A stretch of DNA of 64,000 nt. It comes from Carnegiea gigantea (lineage: Eukaryota; Streptophyta; Magnoliopsida; Caryophyllales; Cactaceae). Position 1 is the stretch's first letter. The number at the start of each line of letters is the position of its first letter. The stretch covers positions 107,501 to 171,500 of the forward strand of contig JAKOGI010001551.1 of assembly GCA_029747015.1 (NCBI GenBank), written 5' to 3'. Below, one piece after another: positions 10,914-23,348 of this stretch. The notes beneath the pieces were generated by a model. The model saw only the letters and a list, made by a program, of their open reading frames with translations. It ran no database searches and had not been told where the DNA came from. The position numbers were made by a program, and so were the translations under genes.

Positions 10914-13909
10914 ATGGATGGGAGTTGCAGTTCTCAAAAGCCACCCCTCGAAAATGGTGACGAACCATCTCATGATCCTATTTACAGACGTTCTTCTTCT
11001 TTGAAAACTCTTACTGTTTCTCTTCCGTCAGACTCTAGGATTACTTGGATAAGAAAAGAAAAGGTGCAGAAGGGCACCCTCCTATTCATACAATGATGAG
11101 AAGAGTTCCATCAACGTCTGCAAGGGTTATGCAAACTTTTTCGATGTCGTGGTTCTTGAAAAGGTCAACACGGAGTCTTAACGGAGATGAAAATTTTTTT
11201 ATCACTCCATCATTTTATCCTGCTCTCCATAAACTTCTCACATTGAGGAGAAATTGGGGGTAGATTTTAAATTTTGAGGGCCATCTAGTTTTATGATGGG
11301 TGCTATTGAATAGACTGAGTATATCTTGAAGCACTTTGAGCATACCTTTTGATCAGAAGGAATATACGGATCTGTTGGTGTATCTTATTACCCTTATCAT
11401 TTTGATAGAGATGTATGGAGAGCATTTTGTGAGCTTTGGGGTCCTCTAACAAATACGCTCCATCACAGTGCTAGAGAAGTTGCCATCTCTCTCTACAAAT
11501 TAGAGAGAATCGCTGGCCTTCCAATTTTATTAGATGTATACGAAGAATTTTTGCCTCGTAATGAAGATTTGTGAGCATACCTTTACAATTCACCCCTTAC
11601 CCTTCCCCGGACCCTGCGTGAACGCGGGATGCTTGTGCATCGGGCTGTCTTTTTTTAATGAGGATTTGATGGACGATGAAAAATTTTCACCAACGGTCGT
11701 AGAGTTGCTTCGCATACATGCTGAACTTTGTGGCTTTCATAAGACCAGCCATGTCTACTGGAATTGGTGGTTGGATCATCTTTACAGAGGGGAATTAACG
11801 TGGGATGCTTTTGGAAAAGGGTCGGAATAGAGGACATCATCTAGCCCTCCACGAGTCTCATAAAGGGGTCGTCCTTTGACTTTGAATGTCATAAACATTG
11901 GAGAGTTTGTGGTTTTCTTAGCTTTCTGGTTGAGTCATTTTGTCTTACCATATCATAGTGAAGTGATAAGACCAGAGACCTTTATAATGGCTTTTTAATT
12001 GCAAAAGGTCAAAAGATCTCCTGGCTCCGATAGTGTTAGGATACATCTACCATGGTTTACGGCAGGTTGCAAGTCATCCTAAGCATCCGGGTTGAGCTAA
12101 TTCTTGTTTTCCAATTCATTATGTAGTGGGTTGGTTCACAGAAGTTTTTCCTGCCTTATATGCTCAACGCCCTGATTCTGAATGTCCGGTAGATTATCCT
12201 ACCTTGATGTGCTATGCTGGAATGTCAGCTAAGCGATATACAGTAGCACAAGCAAGGATCATTTTAGAAACTGGCAATCCGTCTCTTTTTGTGAAAGCAA
12301 ATTTTTGGAGCAGTCAGTAAACAGACGGGACATACTTGACATGAAGTTATCAGATGAAGACTTTAAATTTTTACTATCTACAAGATCTTTTGTGCTTCTT
12401 ATTCGAATTGGTTCTGAATTGCTTCTAGAGCCCCATTATCCAAATCGATTTGCTCGCCAGTTTAGGTTTGACCAAGATGTTCCTGTTAACATGCTAAGCT
12501 TTGCAGTCTCTCTTAGACAACAAAGAAACATGATGGACCTTGCTTAGGCGGTGGCAGCTCTCTATAGGCGTGACACTGGTACCAAATTTTACGTTCCAAA
12601 TGTTTATTTTGAAGGACTTTGTACTTAGAGTTATTGTAATTGGTGGGTTAGATCTAGCACCCCTTACTTGAGCTAGTCTGTCCAGAGAATCCACCAAATT
12701 ACCGTCAATTATAAGGCAATTTTAATGTAGCAGATTTTCATCTTTGATCGCCTTCGCCCAAATTTGCAGGCTATTGGCGGACCTGTTAGAATTTCAGAGA
12801 TGGTGGGTAATAAATCTCCCAAAATGAAGCCCACTAGAGCTTTTCTAAGGGAAAGGTACTGGAGCTTCTTCCAAAGAGCACTCTACAGGCTTCTCTGCTA
12901 AAGGGAAGTCTGAAGGGGCTTCTTCGAAGAAAGGGAAAGAAAAAATCTCCGAGAGTGACCATAAATCACAAAAGCGAAAACAAACTTTTCGTGTACGGTC
13001 TCCTAGTGACATCAATTTCAAAAGAGCTTGTTATGATCGTCCTGATCACTCTGATGATTCTAAAAGAGGAAATGATATGGGGTTTAAGGATTTTCCCATA
13101 CTTGACCTTCAGCAAGAGGTTTGGTGCACATAGGATGCCCCTATATCAGAAAGCATAGGTGTACCTATAATGATAACTGACTCTATTATGGAGGGGAAGC
13201 AAGATCCTCTTATGATTGTCATTATTCCTATACAAGTCACTATAGATGATGTAGTGGAAGTCACACCACTTCAAAGTGTTCCCACTACAATATGGAGTCT
13301 TTTTGTTAACCCAATAGAAGACTGGGTCCAGAAGAGTATTCTTAGTGGGGTTAAAGGTTATTGTGGACATGATTTCCAACCAGCACTCTACTTAAGCTTT
13401 AGCAGCCAATAGGGTGCGGGTTTTTCGATCTTTAAAAGTCTCTCACTCCTTGGTCGACGAATCTCATCTTAGCACCATAGAAATTTCTTGACTTACTTCT
13501 AAGTAAAAGAAGCATTCAATACAGTTGAGATTGTTGCAAAAATGGAAGGATTAGTAGATATCCAACGACTCCGTCTTCTATCTTCTCAAGATTCTGCTTA
13601 CACGTCTGGAATTGCTCACATGGAAGACAATCTTAAAGAGTTATCCAGTGAAACTTTGGAGCTTGAACTTATGGACAAGAAGATTTTGAAAGAATAAGAA
13701 AGACTCCGTAAAATGTGAGAGGATCTTATGAATCAGAAACAGAAATTGATTACTATAAAGGAGGAACTGAGGGCCTCCCTCCGTTTCAAAAGAAAGGAAA
13801 AGGAGTGGAGTTGGCTGAGGTTGGGGTTACCAAGCTACTGGATTTAGAAAAGGAGAAGCACCAATTGAATAATTTTGTTGACTCTATTATCTCCTTTAAT
13901 AAATATTGA
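10914..13909 (+). pseudogene. Antisense ORF with plant mobile domain (PMD-like), Tat-type element
   Basis: This reads on the strand opposite to gag-pol, between integrase and the 3' LTR. It starts with ATG at 10914 and runs through several frames to a stop near 13909. About 11370-11570 encodes DRDVWRAFCELWGPLTNTL and then EVAISLYKLERIAGLPI and YEEFLPRNEDL. This fits the plant mobile domain pattern 'W.P.TNTL....GE..ISL.DL..LGGLPI' found in antisense ORFs of Tat elements and in domesticated MAIN-like genes. Further on come PALYAQRPDSECPVDYPTL and a basic Ser/Lys-rich region near 12850-13000. Stops and frameshifts break it at least five times. Its function in live elements is not established. 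Confidence 0.7.
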
Positions 13910-14300
13910 GTCAATTTTATTTTATTTTACTTATTATGTTTCATTCCTTAGTTCCTATTGTTTTCAGTTTGTGTTTAGACTTTACTCCTTGTATCGAGTT
14001 ATGTTGAATGTTGGAATAAAACAGGGACATTAATGATGTAGTAGCACCTTCTTCTTTTGTTTTGTTTGTTTTTTTTTTTGTGTTTTCCCCCCTTTAGTGA
14101 AGATCAAAATAATTACATACTAAAGAGTAATTATAGATGATTCCCACTATAAACATCACATGAATATTCCATACATCACATGAAAAACATTTAACAAGTA
14201 GGGGAAGAGGGGGTTTATTTAGTTTTGTGGCTGAATCCAGTTTGAAGTTAGACTGCCTACGTACCCTCTTTTTGAGGGATCAAGCCTTTTGTAGTTTGAT
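13910..14300. other. Non-coding junction between antisense ORF and pol
   Basis: This AT-rich stretch between the two convergent reading regions contains T-runs and a TGAATGTTGGAATAAA-like segment (about 14003-14020) that could serve as the antisense ORF's 3' end. Nothing else was recognised. Confidence 0.4.
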
Positions 14301-15439
14301 AGGACTCAACTGTCCATAAATTTCAAGTAAAGAATTTCTTTACAAATTTACCATTGACACAGTCATACACAATTTGTCCATCATGATTTAAGAGCTCATA
14401 TGCCCCTTTAGGGAAGACCTTAGTAACTATGTAGGGACCTTTCTATTTGGGCTCGAATTTTTCTTGTGTCTTTCGATTTATGACAATTGGCCTCCTTATT
14501 GTCAGAACCAATTCACCAACATCAAATGAGCGAAATCTAAGTCGTTTGTTAAATGCCCCAGCCATTTGAGCTTGATAAATTTCAAGTCTTTGCTGAGCCA
14601 TTAGTCAACGCCCATCTAAAGTTTTAAGTTCGGCTAATCTTACTTGAACATTCTCATTTGGATCAGTGAATTGCATAGACATTCTTAGGGAAGGCAATTG
14701 CACTTCAAGGGATAGCACAACTTCTGAACCAAAAACCAAATTATAGGGCGTGCAGCCAGTTGCTGTTCGAATTGTGGTTCGATAAGCCCATAATGCTTCT
14801 GGTAGTCGTTCATGGCAATCCCTTCTTGATCTTGAAACCATTTTCTTTAGAATTTTATAGAGCACTTTATTGAATGCTTCAGCTTGATCATTCGACGACA
14901 GATTATAGCTTGACAAGAAGCTATGTCTGAACCTATACTTCTCTACAAGCCTTATCATCACTTGATTTTTAAAGTAAAGGGCATTGTCTGAAATGATCTT
15001 GTAAGGGACTCTATATCTATAAATGAGATAGGTCCTGATGAAGTTAGCGACTTGCTTTGCCCCCACCTCTCTTAGCGAAATAGCCTCAACCCACTTTGAA
15101 AAATAGTCAATGATTGCCAGAATAAACACGTGACGACAAGAGGAGGATGGCTTGAAATATCCTATCACATCAAGCCCCCTACACGGAAAGACCAAGATAA
15201 TAAGTATGCTTGGGGTGGAGTGATTGTGGTGGCTGGTGGATGAAATCTCCATATATTTGACAAGCTTGGCATGCTTTAGCAAACTTTATTGTATCTTGAA
15301 CCATAGTTGGCCAATAATATCCCAATATTTTGATTTGGTTAGTAAGTTTTGGACCTGCCTGTTGAGCACCACATACCCCATCATGAACTTCATTTAGGAC
15401 GTAAGTTGCTTCCTCCCTTGACAAGCATCTAAGTAACAC
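14300..15439 (-). pseudogene. Integrase of the Tat-type element
   Basis: From 15439 downwards the zinc-binding region reads VLNEVHDGVCGAQQAG and FAKACQACQIYGDF. The catalytic core follows at 15180-14605, with the three acidic positions in AIIDYFSKWVEA, IISDNALYF and NDQAEAFNK all present. WAYRTTIRTATGCTPYNLVFG completes the core pattern. The C-terminal segment (PKWKGPYIVTKVFPKGAY) continues to about 14300 past a stop near 14605. A frameshift separates the zinc region from the core. In a live element this enzyme inserts the cDNA; here it is broken. Confidence 0.9.
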
Positions 15440-15864
15440 CCCTTCACAAGCTTTCTGATATAAGGTGTCATTTTTAAGTGCAAACCTTAGTGCTCGTCAT
15501 TTTACATCTACCTTTTTCTTTGGATCAGTGGGTAAAATGCCATAATGGATGTACTCAATAAGAGGTTGCCTCTAGCTGTCTCTTTTTCGACCTCAAAAAC
15601 GGAGACCATATTTGTTTCTTCTGTTTCATCAAAATGATCCAAGGCTGTGGCCAACAAATGATGTTCCCCGATTGTTACTTGAATTTATCTTTCATCAAGG
15701 AGTGTCAGTGAAGTAGCCAACTTTGCTAAGGCATCTGCTTTATCATTTTCAGACCTTGGCACGTGGTTAACCTCTATTTGAAGGAATTGGACCATAAGGT
15801 TCTTTGTCTTTTGGTGGAGAGGCACCAACTTAGCATTTCTTACTTCATACTGGCCATCTATTCA

Positions 15865-16492
15865 TCAGATAATTAGTTGGGAATCACCGAACACTTCTAG
15901 CTGGTCAATATGCATTTCAATGGCCAATTCAAGGCCGATCATGGATGCCTCATATTCAGCCACATTATTTAAACATGTCTCGAGTAAAGAAAATGAGCAA
16001 GGGATAAGTCCTCCTGATGGTGTGACAAATACAATCCCTACCCCCAGCTCTCCTATTCCTTGCTGCCCCATCAAAGTATAACTGCTGCGATTTTGTTTCA
16101 AAGAGCATAGCACCCTTGTCAGGCAGATCATCTGGTAGCTTCTCATTATATGGGCATGGATATGCTGCTAGGAGGTTGGCTATAACTTGTCCCTTCATTG
16201 CTTTTTGAGGCACGAACTTGATGTCAAAAGGGGCCAAAAGCATAGCCCATTTAGCCAATCTCTCTGATAATAAGGGCTTAGATAATATATATCTTAATGG
16301 GTCTGCCTTTGAGATTATAATGATATGGTGGGATAGAAGGTAATGCCTTAACTTTTGAACAGCAAACACTAAAGCAAGACAAATTTTCTCCATGGAGAAA
16401 TAATTTGCTTCTGCACCTACCATTGTTCGGCTAATATAGTATAGGGCATTTTCGTTCCCTTCATCATTACATTGGGCTAACATGGCCCCCAA
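15865..16492 (-). pseudogene. Two tandem RNase H domains of the Tat-type element
   Basis: The first domain (16492-about 16140) reads NALYYISRTMVGAEANYFSM and EKICLALVFAVQKLRHYLL, the usual gypsy RNase H. It is followed by LYFDGAARNRR. After a frame change, GVGIVFVTPSGG, NNVAEYEASMIGLELAIEM and VFGDSQLII form a second RNase H with its Asp (DGA), Glu (AEYE) and Asp (GDSQ). A second, plant/archaeal-type RNase H after the first is the known signature of the Tat lineage. The frame break at about 16110 disables the product. Confidence 0.85.
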
Positions 16493-16612
16493 AGATCGTT
16501 CAAGGGCTGCTGTGTATAAGATTAGGGGTCTTCTCTGTATTGGGGCTATTAGAATAGGTAGTCTTGTGAGCTATTGTTTGATGCTTTCAAAAGCATTTTG
16601 ACATGCTTGATA

Positions 16613-17616
16613 CTAAATGAAAGGCGTGTCCTTTTTTTGGAGTCTTGTGAAAGGTTGATACCTTCCTAACAAATTTGAGATGAAACCCCGGCGTTCTCTT
16701 AAGTTTCTTGGAGGGGGGATTTGGTTTATAGCTTTGAATTTATCGAGGTCAATCTCAATCCCTTCTTTCTGAACCACAAAGCCTAGGAACTTTCCTGAAA
16801 TAACTCCAAATGCACATTTCAAGGGATTCATTTTGAGCTGATGCATGCATAGCTTCTCAAAGACCTTTCTCAAGTCATGTGGATGATTTCCTCCGTTTTC
16901 GGTTTCTATGACTAAGGCGTCAACATAACATTCAACTAGGTTGTGGAGAAAGTCATAAAAAATGATTGTCATGGCTCTCTAGTAAGTGACCCCAGCATTT
17001 TTCAAGCCAAATTGCATTATTGTATAACAGTATATACCTTGTGGTGTTCGGAAAGCAGTTAGCTCTTTATCTTCAGTGTCCATTTTGATTTGATTGCACC
17101 TCGAGAAACCATCCATAAAAGATAAACCATCAAACCACGTCGTGGCATCCACAAGAAGCTCAGTGATTAGTAATGAAAATCATCCTTGGGGCACGTATTG
17201 TTTAAGTCCCTAAAGTCTATATATATCCGGAGTTGGCCACTCTTTTCTCGAATAAGGACGATGTTAGCCAGCCAAGTTGGGTATTGAACTTCACGAATGA
17301 AGTTAGCCTTTATGAACTTATCCACTTCAGCATTTATTTGGATTGTCAATTCAAGATGAAGACGCCACTAAGGCTGCTTTATTGGCTTTACACCTTCAGA
17401 AATGGCCAACTTATGAACAGTAACATTTGGATCCAAACCTGGCACGTATTGATATCCCCAAGCAAATACATCTTTGTATTCCTGAAGGAGTTGTTCGTAT
17501 TGTGCCATTTCCTCATCATTCAATGCTTCACTCACAAAAATTAGCCGGGGTTCATCAGTTATTCCTAAGTTTATCTCCCGTAGCTCATTGATTGTGGCTT
17601 GACAATTGTCCTCCAT
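16613..17616 (-). pseudogene. Reverse transcriptase of the Tat-type element
   Basis: The N-terminal linker is at 17616-17368 (EYKDVFAWGYQYVPGLDPNV). RT motifs are at 17349-17167 (FIREVQYPTWLANIV and LRIYIDFRDLNNTCPKDDF) and 16972-16613 (FLHNLVECYVDALVIETENG and FGVISGKFLGFVVQKEGIEI). The catalytic YVDD box reads YVDA, so the second aspartate is gone, and the frame is broken between 17167 and 16972. The order and motifs fit gypsy RT. The linker upstream (18166-17731) is Glu/Lys-rich and interrupted. Confidence 0.9.
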
Positions 17617-17730
17617 TTCTGGTGGTGCTGCTTGAATGGCCTTGGCAAAATCCTGATAGGACTCTTGTTCTATAGGAATTGAGTTGTCTTTTGGGCATTC
17701 ACGTGAATTATCCTGAACTTCGATTTCACC

Positions 17731-18313
17731 TCACATTTTCGAGTCTATCATGGAAACCCTTTGATGTTTAGGGGATTCTTGACGCGAAATTTCAAAAAAT
17801 TGAGCATCATCCTCGTCTTTGATGGAAACAACATCAACTTGGTCTGCTTGCTCGACTTTATTTTGTTCATGAACCCAAACAAAGCTTCTAGGCTGCTGCC
17901 TTTCTTGTTCAACTTCCACTTTCTCTGCTTTCTGACTTGGATGTTCTTTTGTTTGGGTTCATTGACTTTCCTAAGCCTTTGAAAAATTGAGACTTGAGGT
18001 GGACCTGTTTGTCCTGGGAGAACAACTCTCGTTCTTGGGGTGTGAAAACCAAGTCATTTATTGCATGGGTTTTGAGAACTCCCCCATCATGTGACAGATG
18101 AAGATTTTTAGACGTATCTCCTTGAAACAATCCTTTTAGGATTCCACCTTCATGAAAGATGCTCACTTGCTCGTCAGTTACAACAATTCTCCTTTTGTTG
18201 CTCCTTTCCCACCTACTTTTTGACGATGATGGCCCCCCTAAAGAGGTAGCGTTTGAAGTACACGCTCATGTCAGGGGATTTGAAGAGCTTCCTCTTAATA
18301 CCGCTCTTTTGTT
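17731..18313 (-). pseudogene. Protease-RT linker of the Tat-type element, cut by the Athila insertion
   Basis: Minus-strand stretches 18166-17909 and 17919-17731 are rich in Asp, Glu, Lys and Gln (FTPQERELFSQDKQVHLK; QPRSFVWVHEQNKVEQ). They have no recognised domain. Their upstream continuation lies beyond the inserted element, at 29691-29473. Confidence 0.6.
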
Positions 18314-18318
18314 GCCGG

Positions 18319-20576
18319 TATTAAGTCATAAATCATGCATTGTTTTAATAATTATTTTAATTATATTATATATATTATTTCATCTAATTTACTTTGTTTT
18401 ATATATTTTTCAGGTTAAGCGTTAATGAAATAAAAAGGAGAAGAGAAGACGTCGAAATTTGGATTTTACATGCTAAGTTATCAAGTCGGTCCAAAAATAA
18501 TGATTTATGAAAAAATATTATTTTCATAACGATTTTTTTGGGCTAGAGTTATAAAATTATTACTCCTAATTGAAGAGAAATTATAAGACTTGGAAGAAAA
18601 GGAGTCCAAAGAAGAAAATCCTAGTAGAATAATATTACCCAAAAAAAAAACCATCTCCATGCCTCACCCCGTAAATCAACCAAACCCTCCTTCTCTACGT
18701 CACTCATCACAAGCAGCACCACACCACACCACACCACGCCTAACCTCATCACAACATCTTCATCACCATCATCATCATGAATCATCATCATCATGAATCC
18801 ATCATCATCATCTCACGGCTATCGTAATCATCGTCAACTACCATCATTATTCCATGGCTAATATTGTTCTGGTGCTCTTTTTCTATTTTTATTTTTATTT
18901 TTTTTGGTTTACTATTGAACATGAGGTCTTTAGTTAATTGTGGTAATTTTATTTTTTATATGAGTGAGTAATTCTCATGTACTTAGTATAATCTATTTGA
19001 AACCATGTTAATTAATTATTTTGAAACAAGTTTTATACTTTATTATCTAGTTGATTTTTATTCATAATTCTATGACGATTAGTATTTATCGTTTATAATA
19101 TTCACGTTAGACAAATTAGAATGTATACTAGTTAGTTTAATATGAATTCATATGATAGTTTAAAAGGCTTTAGTACGTAAAAGTTATAGTCTTTTAGGTA
19201 TAAGTATCATCCTAATTAATCATGGATGACTCAAACCTATCTATTTTAATTAGATAATTATTATAGATCTTTGTTAAATTAATTTGCTAGTAAATTGATT
19301 ACAAGGCATTAGATGATGTTTTTTTTAATACTTAATGCTCTAGTTTGATTAAATTCTTGTGCTGGTATTAGGATTATCAAAACTAGTAGGGTTTATATGA
19401 GGACTTGACCTAAATAAACTATAATATAAGGAAAAATAGGAAAAATTCACTAGTGGGTGTCTTCGACAGTCTAACTCATGGATAAATCGATTTGTGTTTT
19501 GATGATAAATATTAATTTGCATGGTGGATATAGATTATGCTAAGTATTTTTCGTAAATTTGGTATTGTTGATAATTATTTCTTGCTTTCTAGTTAATTTC
19601 TCTTGTTTGTCAATTTTAATTCTTCAATTTATAAGCTTTAATATAAATTCTGTTCACCCCCCAAAAGATTAGTCTTTTAGAGTGTCTTGGTAATATTAGA
19701 TCAGTTAGATTTTGATTTTTAGTGTGATTTTAATTTTCAGATTTGTTTTCTATTCTATTGTTGCCATTTATTTGCCGGTGTACTAGAAATTAGGTTAAAA
19801 ATGGTTCCTTTTGTGGTTTTTCATGTTTTAATCCATTTTACGATTTAGAAGTATTCTAATTTGCTGCTATTTAATTTTGGAAGTTTTGGAAATTATTTCA
19901 TAATTTTTCAAAATTATTTCGTGAATTGAATACGTGCAGGGTTTTACTTTAATAAAGCTGAAAATTATGTTTTTAATTTTTGTTTTACGTTTTTAGGGTT
20001 TTATTGAGTCTAGAAAATTATATTTTAAAATCTAGGTACTTTTGTTATTCATTTTTGTACTTATATTAGTGCATTTTATTATTTCTCTAATTTCATATTT
20101 TATTTTCTGTTTTAATTTTCTGTGGTTAATTTTCTATTTAAATTTTTCTGAATTTAATTACATATAATTTTGGAGATATAAAGTTTTAAGCTTGGAGAAT
20201 ATTAATTTACATTACTCTATGTGATTTTTAATTGTTATGTTCTGTTAATTTTCAGTTTAGTATTGTGTGCTTAATTCTGTTTTTATTTTTTAGAATATTT
20301 AGGATAACTATTTACTGTTTTTATTTCTAGAATTAAATTTAGAATATTTAAGGGAAATGTTAAGTAAGTTTTTTAGATTTTTAATTATTTAATTTGATTT
20401 GTTTTAGTCAAATAAATAGAAAGTAAAATAAATTAGAGTCGTAAAGTTAATTAGAATTAAACTAGCTTATTATCATAATCTTTTCTAGTGGGATCGATCT
20501 CTATTTTCCTATACTATAAATGTAATTTACAAATTAAAGTAGTGGTTTAATTTGTACCTCTACGACAAGCTGTACA
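18319..20576 (+). repeat. 5' LTR of the Athila-type element
   Basis: A 2258-bp copy that matches 27182-29467. It contains a (CAT/ATC)n-rich stretch near 18760-18840, also present in the sister LTR. No gene is seen inside. Confidence 0.92.
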
Positions 20577-20602
20577 AATTTTGGCGCCATTACCAGGGAA
20601 AG
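20577..20602 (+). other. Primer binding site of the Athila-type element
   Basis: Directly after the LTR end TGTACA, the sequence AATTTTGGCGCCATTACCAG is followed by GGAA. It differs at two or three bases from the common TTTTGGCGCCGTTGCCGGGGA. Confidence 0.85.
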
Positions 20603-20753
20603 AAAATAAAATTGATAGTTTGCTTCTATTTAATTTTACTACTTTTATTAATGGGGAAAGAAAATAAAATTAATAGTTTGCTTCTATTTAATTTTAGTAC
20701 TTTTATTGTTTTGTTTTAACTCTAGTATTTTATTTTTCTAGGTTGTTTAGTTT

Positions 20754-22236
20754 ATGAGATTAAGTAGTGGTCGCATAATCGAAGAGAAAAAAAGAGCATA
20801 CGTTTGAGGTGCCTGAAAGTGAAGTAAGTGATTCTGAATCTATAAGCTCCGAGTCGGTAAGTTGTGAAATTATTAAAGTTGAGATGACTACTTTACGTGA
20901 CGTTGCTGCACCTAATTTGGAAACTCAACCCTTATCCATTACTTACCCTGTATTAGACCGACTACTTAAGCCTAACTCTGGATTTTTAAATTTACTGCCT
21001 AAGTTTCATCGATTGCCTGGTGAGGATCCATATCGCTATATTAATGAATTCATTATTACATGTTCGACCATGCAACCTGAGGGCATCGTCCAGGACTAAA
21101 TTAGGTTGAGAGTCTTTCCTTTCTCACTTTAGGATAAGGCCAAATACTGATTATATTACTTACCCCCTACAACATTCACTACACGGACTCAAGTTCATAA
21201 AACATTTTTAGAAAAAAATTTTCCCGCATCTAGAATTGGATCCATTAGAAAAGAAATACGTGAAATTAAATGAGTATTGGGAACATTTTAATAAATTATG
21301 TGCTAGTTGTCCCCAACATCAAATTTCTGAGCAATTGTTGATTTAATATTTCTATGAAAGTTTATTACCTATAGGTAGAACTATAGTGGATGGTGCTCGT
21401 GGGGGGCTTTGGTTAATAAGACTCCAGCTCAAGCTAGGGAATTATTTAATATCATGGCGTAAAACACTCAACAATTTGGAACTAGGGAACCACACTTTAG
21501 GAAGGTCAATGAACTTAGTTCATGTCCATCTGTAGAGATCCAGTTATCTCAGATCACTGCTATGCTGAACAAACTCGCGCATTAGAGGTGTTCAGAAAGC
21601 AGTGGTTTGTGGTATTTGATGTTTAGAGGGACATGCTACTGATGCGTGCCCTACACTTTAAGAGAGTGATGTGAATATTATGTTTTCTAACCAAGGCCAA
21701 AGAAAGTATGACCCTTACTCCAGCACTTATAATGAACGATGGAAAGACTACCTTAACCTTAGGTATGGGCCTAGGAACAACCCCCCAGGTTTTGACCAAT
21801 CATCAAGTCCAGAACAAATTTCCTTTCAGAGTAAGTCATAAAAAAGATGGATGACCAAAAAAGGGAGGTTGACACTAGGTTTTAGAATATAGAGATGACT
21901 CTTAAACAGGTCTAGGAGGGACAGTCTGGTACTGATACCATAGTTAGCAACCTCCAAGCCCAAATACAACATAGATTGCCATCTCAACTATTTTAGAACC
22001 CGAAAGAAAATGTGAGTGCCATAACACTTAGAAGTGGGAAAAAGTTGAAGGAACCTAGGAAGAATAGAGAGGTAGAGCATGAAATAGAGGTCAACAAACC
22101 TAAACCTAACCAAGATCAATACACCACCTCTAGTGTTAAAGAAGTAGGTGAGGATAAGAAGGAACCCTACAAGCCATTACCACCTTTCCCTAGTAGATTG
22201 AGAGGGAAAACCCCTAAGGCAGATGAGGCAAATTAA
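20754..22236 (+). pseudogene. Gag of the Athila-type element
   Basis: The readable core at 20809-21099 contains LPKFHRLPGEDPYRYINEFI and CSTMQPEGIVQD, then (past a stop) IRLRVFPFSL. The order 'F.G....DP..HI..F...C.T....G...D.I.LR.FPFSL' is that of Athila gag. At 21608-21640 the zinc knuckle reads C-G-I-stop-C-L-E-G-H-A-T-D-A-C: the second knuckle Cys codon has become TGA (21617-21619). The C-terminal part (22012-22236) is charged (SAITLRSGKKLKEP) and includes PFPSRLR. At least six stops break the frame. Confidence 0.85.
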
Positions 22237-22299
22237 GAAATCTTAGAAACATTTAGGAAGGTAGAGATCAACATTCCTCTCCTAGATGCCATAAAGTAG

Positions 22300-22969
22300 G
22301 TGTCTCGTTATGCCAAATTCTTTATAGAGCTTTGTACTGCAAAATGTAAACTGAAAGGGAATGAAAAGGTAAAGTATGGGGGAAAATGTGTCTGCTGTTT
22401 TTCAAAAGAAGCTTCCCCTAAATATAAGGACCCATGTGTATTCTCTATTCCTTGTAAAATTGGAAACCTCTCCTTTGATAGAGTTATGCTTGATTTAGGA
22501 GCTTCCATCAATGTGATGCCTAGGACCATTTATGATAAACTACATTTAGGAGAGTTAAAGAAAACTGATTTAGTCATTCAATTAGGTAATAGGACTAATG
22601 CATACCCAGATGGAGTTTTAGAAGTGTCTTAGTCCAAGTCAATGAGCTTTTTTTCTTGCTAACTTTTATGTATTGGACATGGGTGATGTATGTCATGATG
22701 TCCCTATATTACTTAGTAGACCATTTCTTAAAACATCTAGGATAAAAATAGATGTGCATGCGGGAACACTGACAATGAAATTTGATGGTGAAATTATTAA
22801 GTTTAATATTTTTAATGCTATGAGATTTCCTATTGATGTGAACTATCTGTGTGCACTTGATGCGATTGATGAATTGTCCCAATATGTTTATAAACTGCCT
22901 CATGATGATAAATTGTTAACTGTACTTACTCGAGGTTTGGATCATTTTGTGTTCCATAATGTGCCTTAG
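22300..22969 (+). pseudogene. Aspartic protease of the Athila-type element
   Basis: The first stretch (22300-22632) contains CVFSIPCKIGNLSFDRVMLD followed by LGASINVMPRTIYDKL; the D-L-G-A form of the catalytic motif is normal for Athila. The second (22673-22969) begins with MDMGDVCHDVPILLSRPFL and ends with a TLTMKFDGE segment. The two are separated by a stop and a frame shift at about 22632-22672. The motif 'P.IL.RPFL.T....IDV..G.LT' confirms retroviral-type protease of this clade. Confidence 0.88.
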
Positions 22970-23348
22970 CATATTAATAATGAGTTAGTGGGCAGCATAG
23001 AGTCTTTGTTACATGTAGTTGACAGACTTAGGAAGGTAGAATTGCCTGAAAGTCACGCGAAGATGCTACCCTCTCATATTTCACCCCTAAGCTAGAATTA
23101 AAACCATTGCCTGATAATCTTAAGTATGCTTATTTAGGGGAAGATGAGACCGTACCTGTTGTAATTTCTAATGCACTTACATCTAAATAAGAGGATAAAC
23201 TTATTAGCATGCTTAGAGAGCATAATGAAGCGTTAGGCTGGACTTTAGCAGACCTTAAAGGACTTACCCCACACTATGTTCACATAAAATCACATTAGAA
23301 TCAGATGCTAGGCCTAAGAGAGACCCTTAGTGAAGACTAAATCCACCT

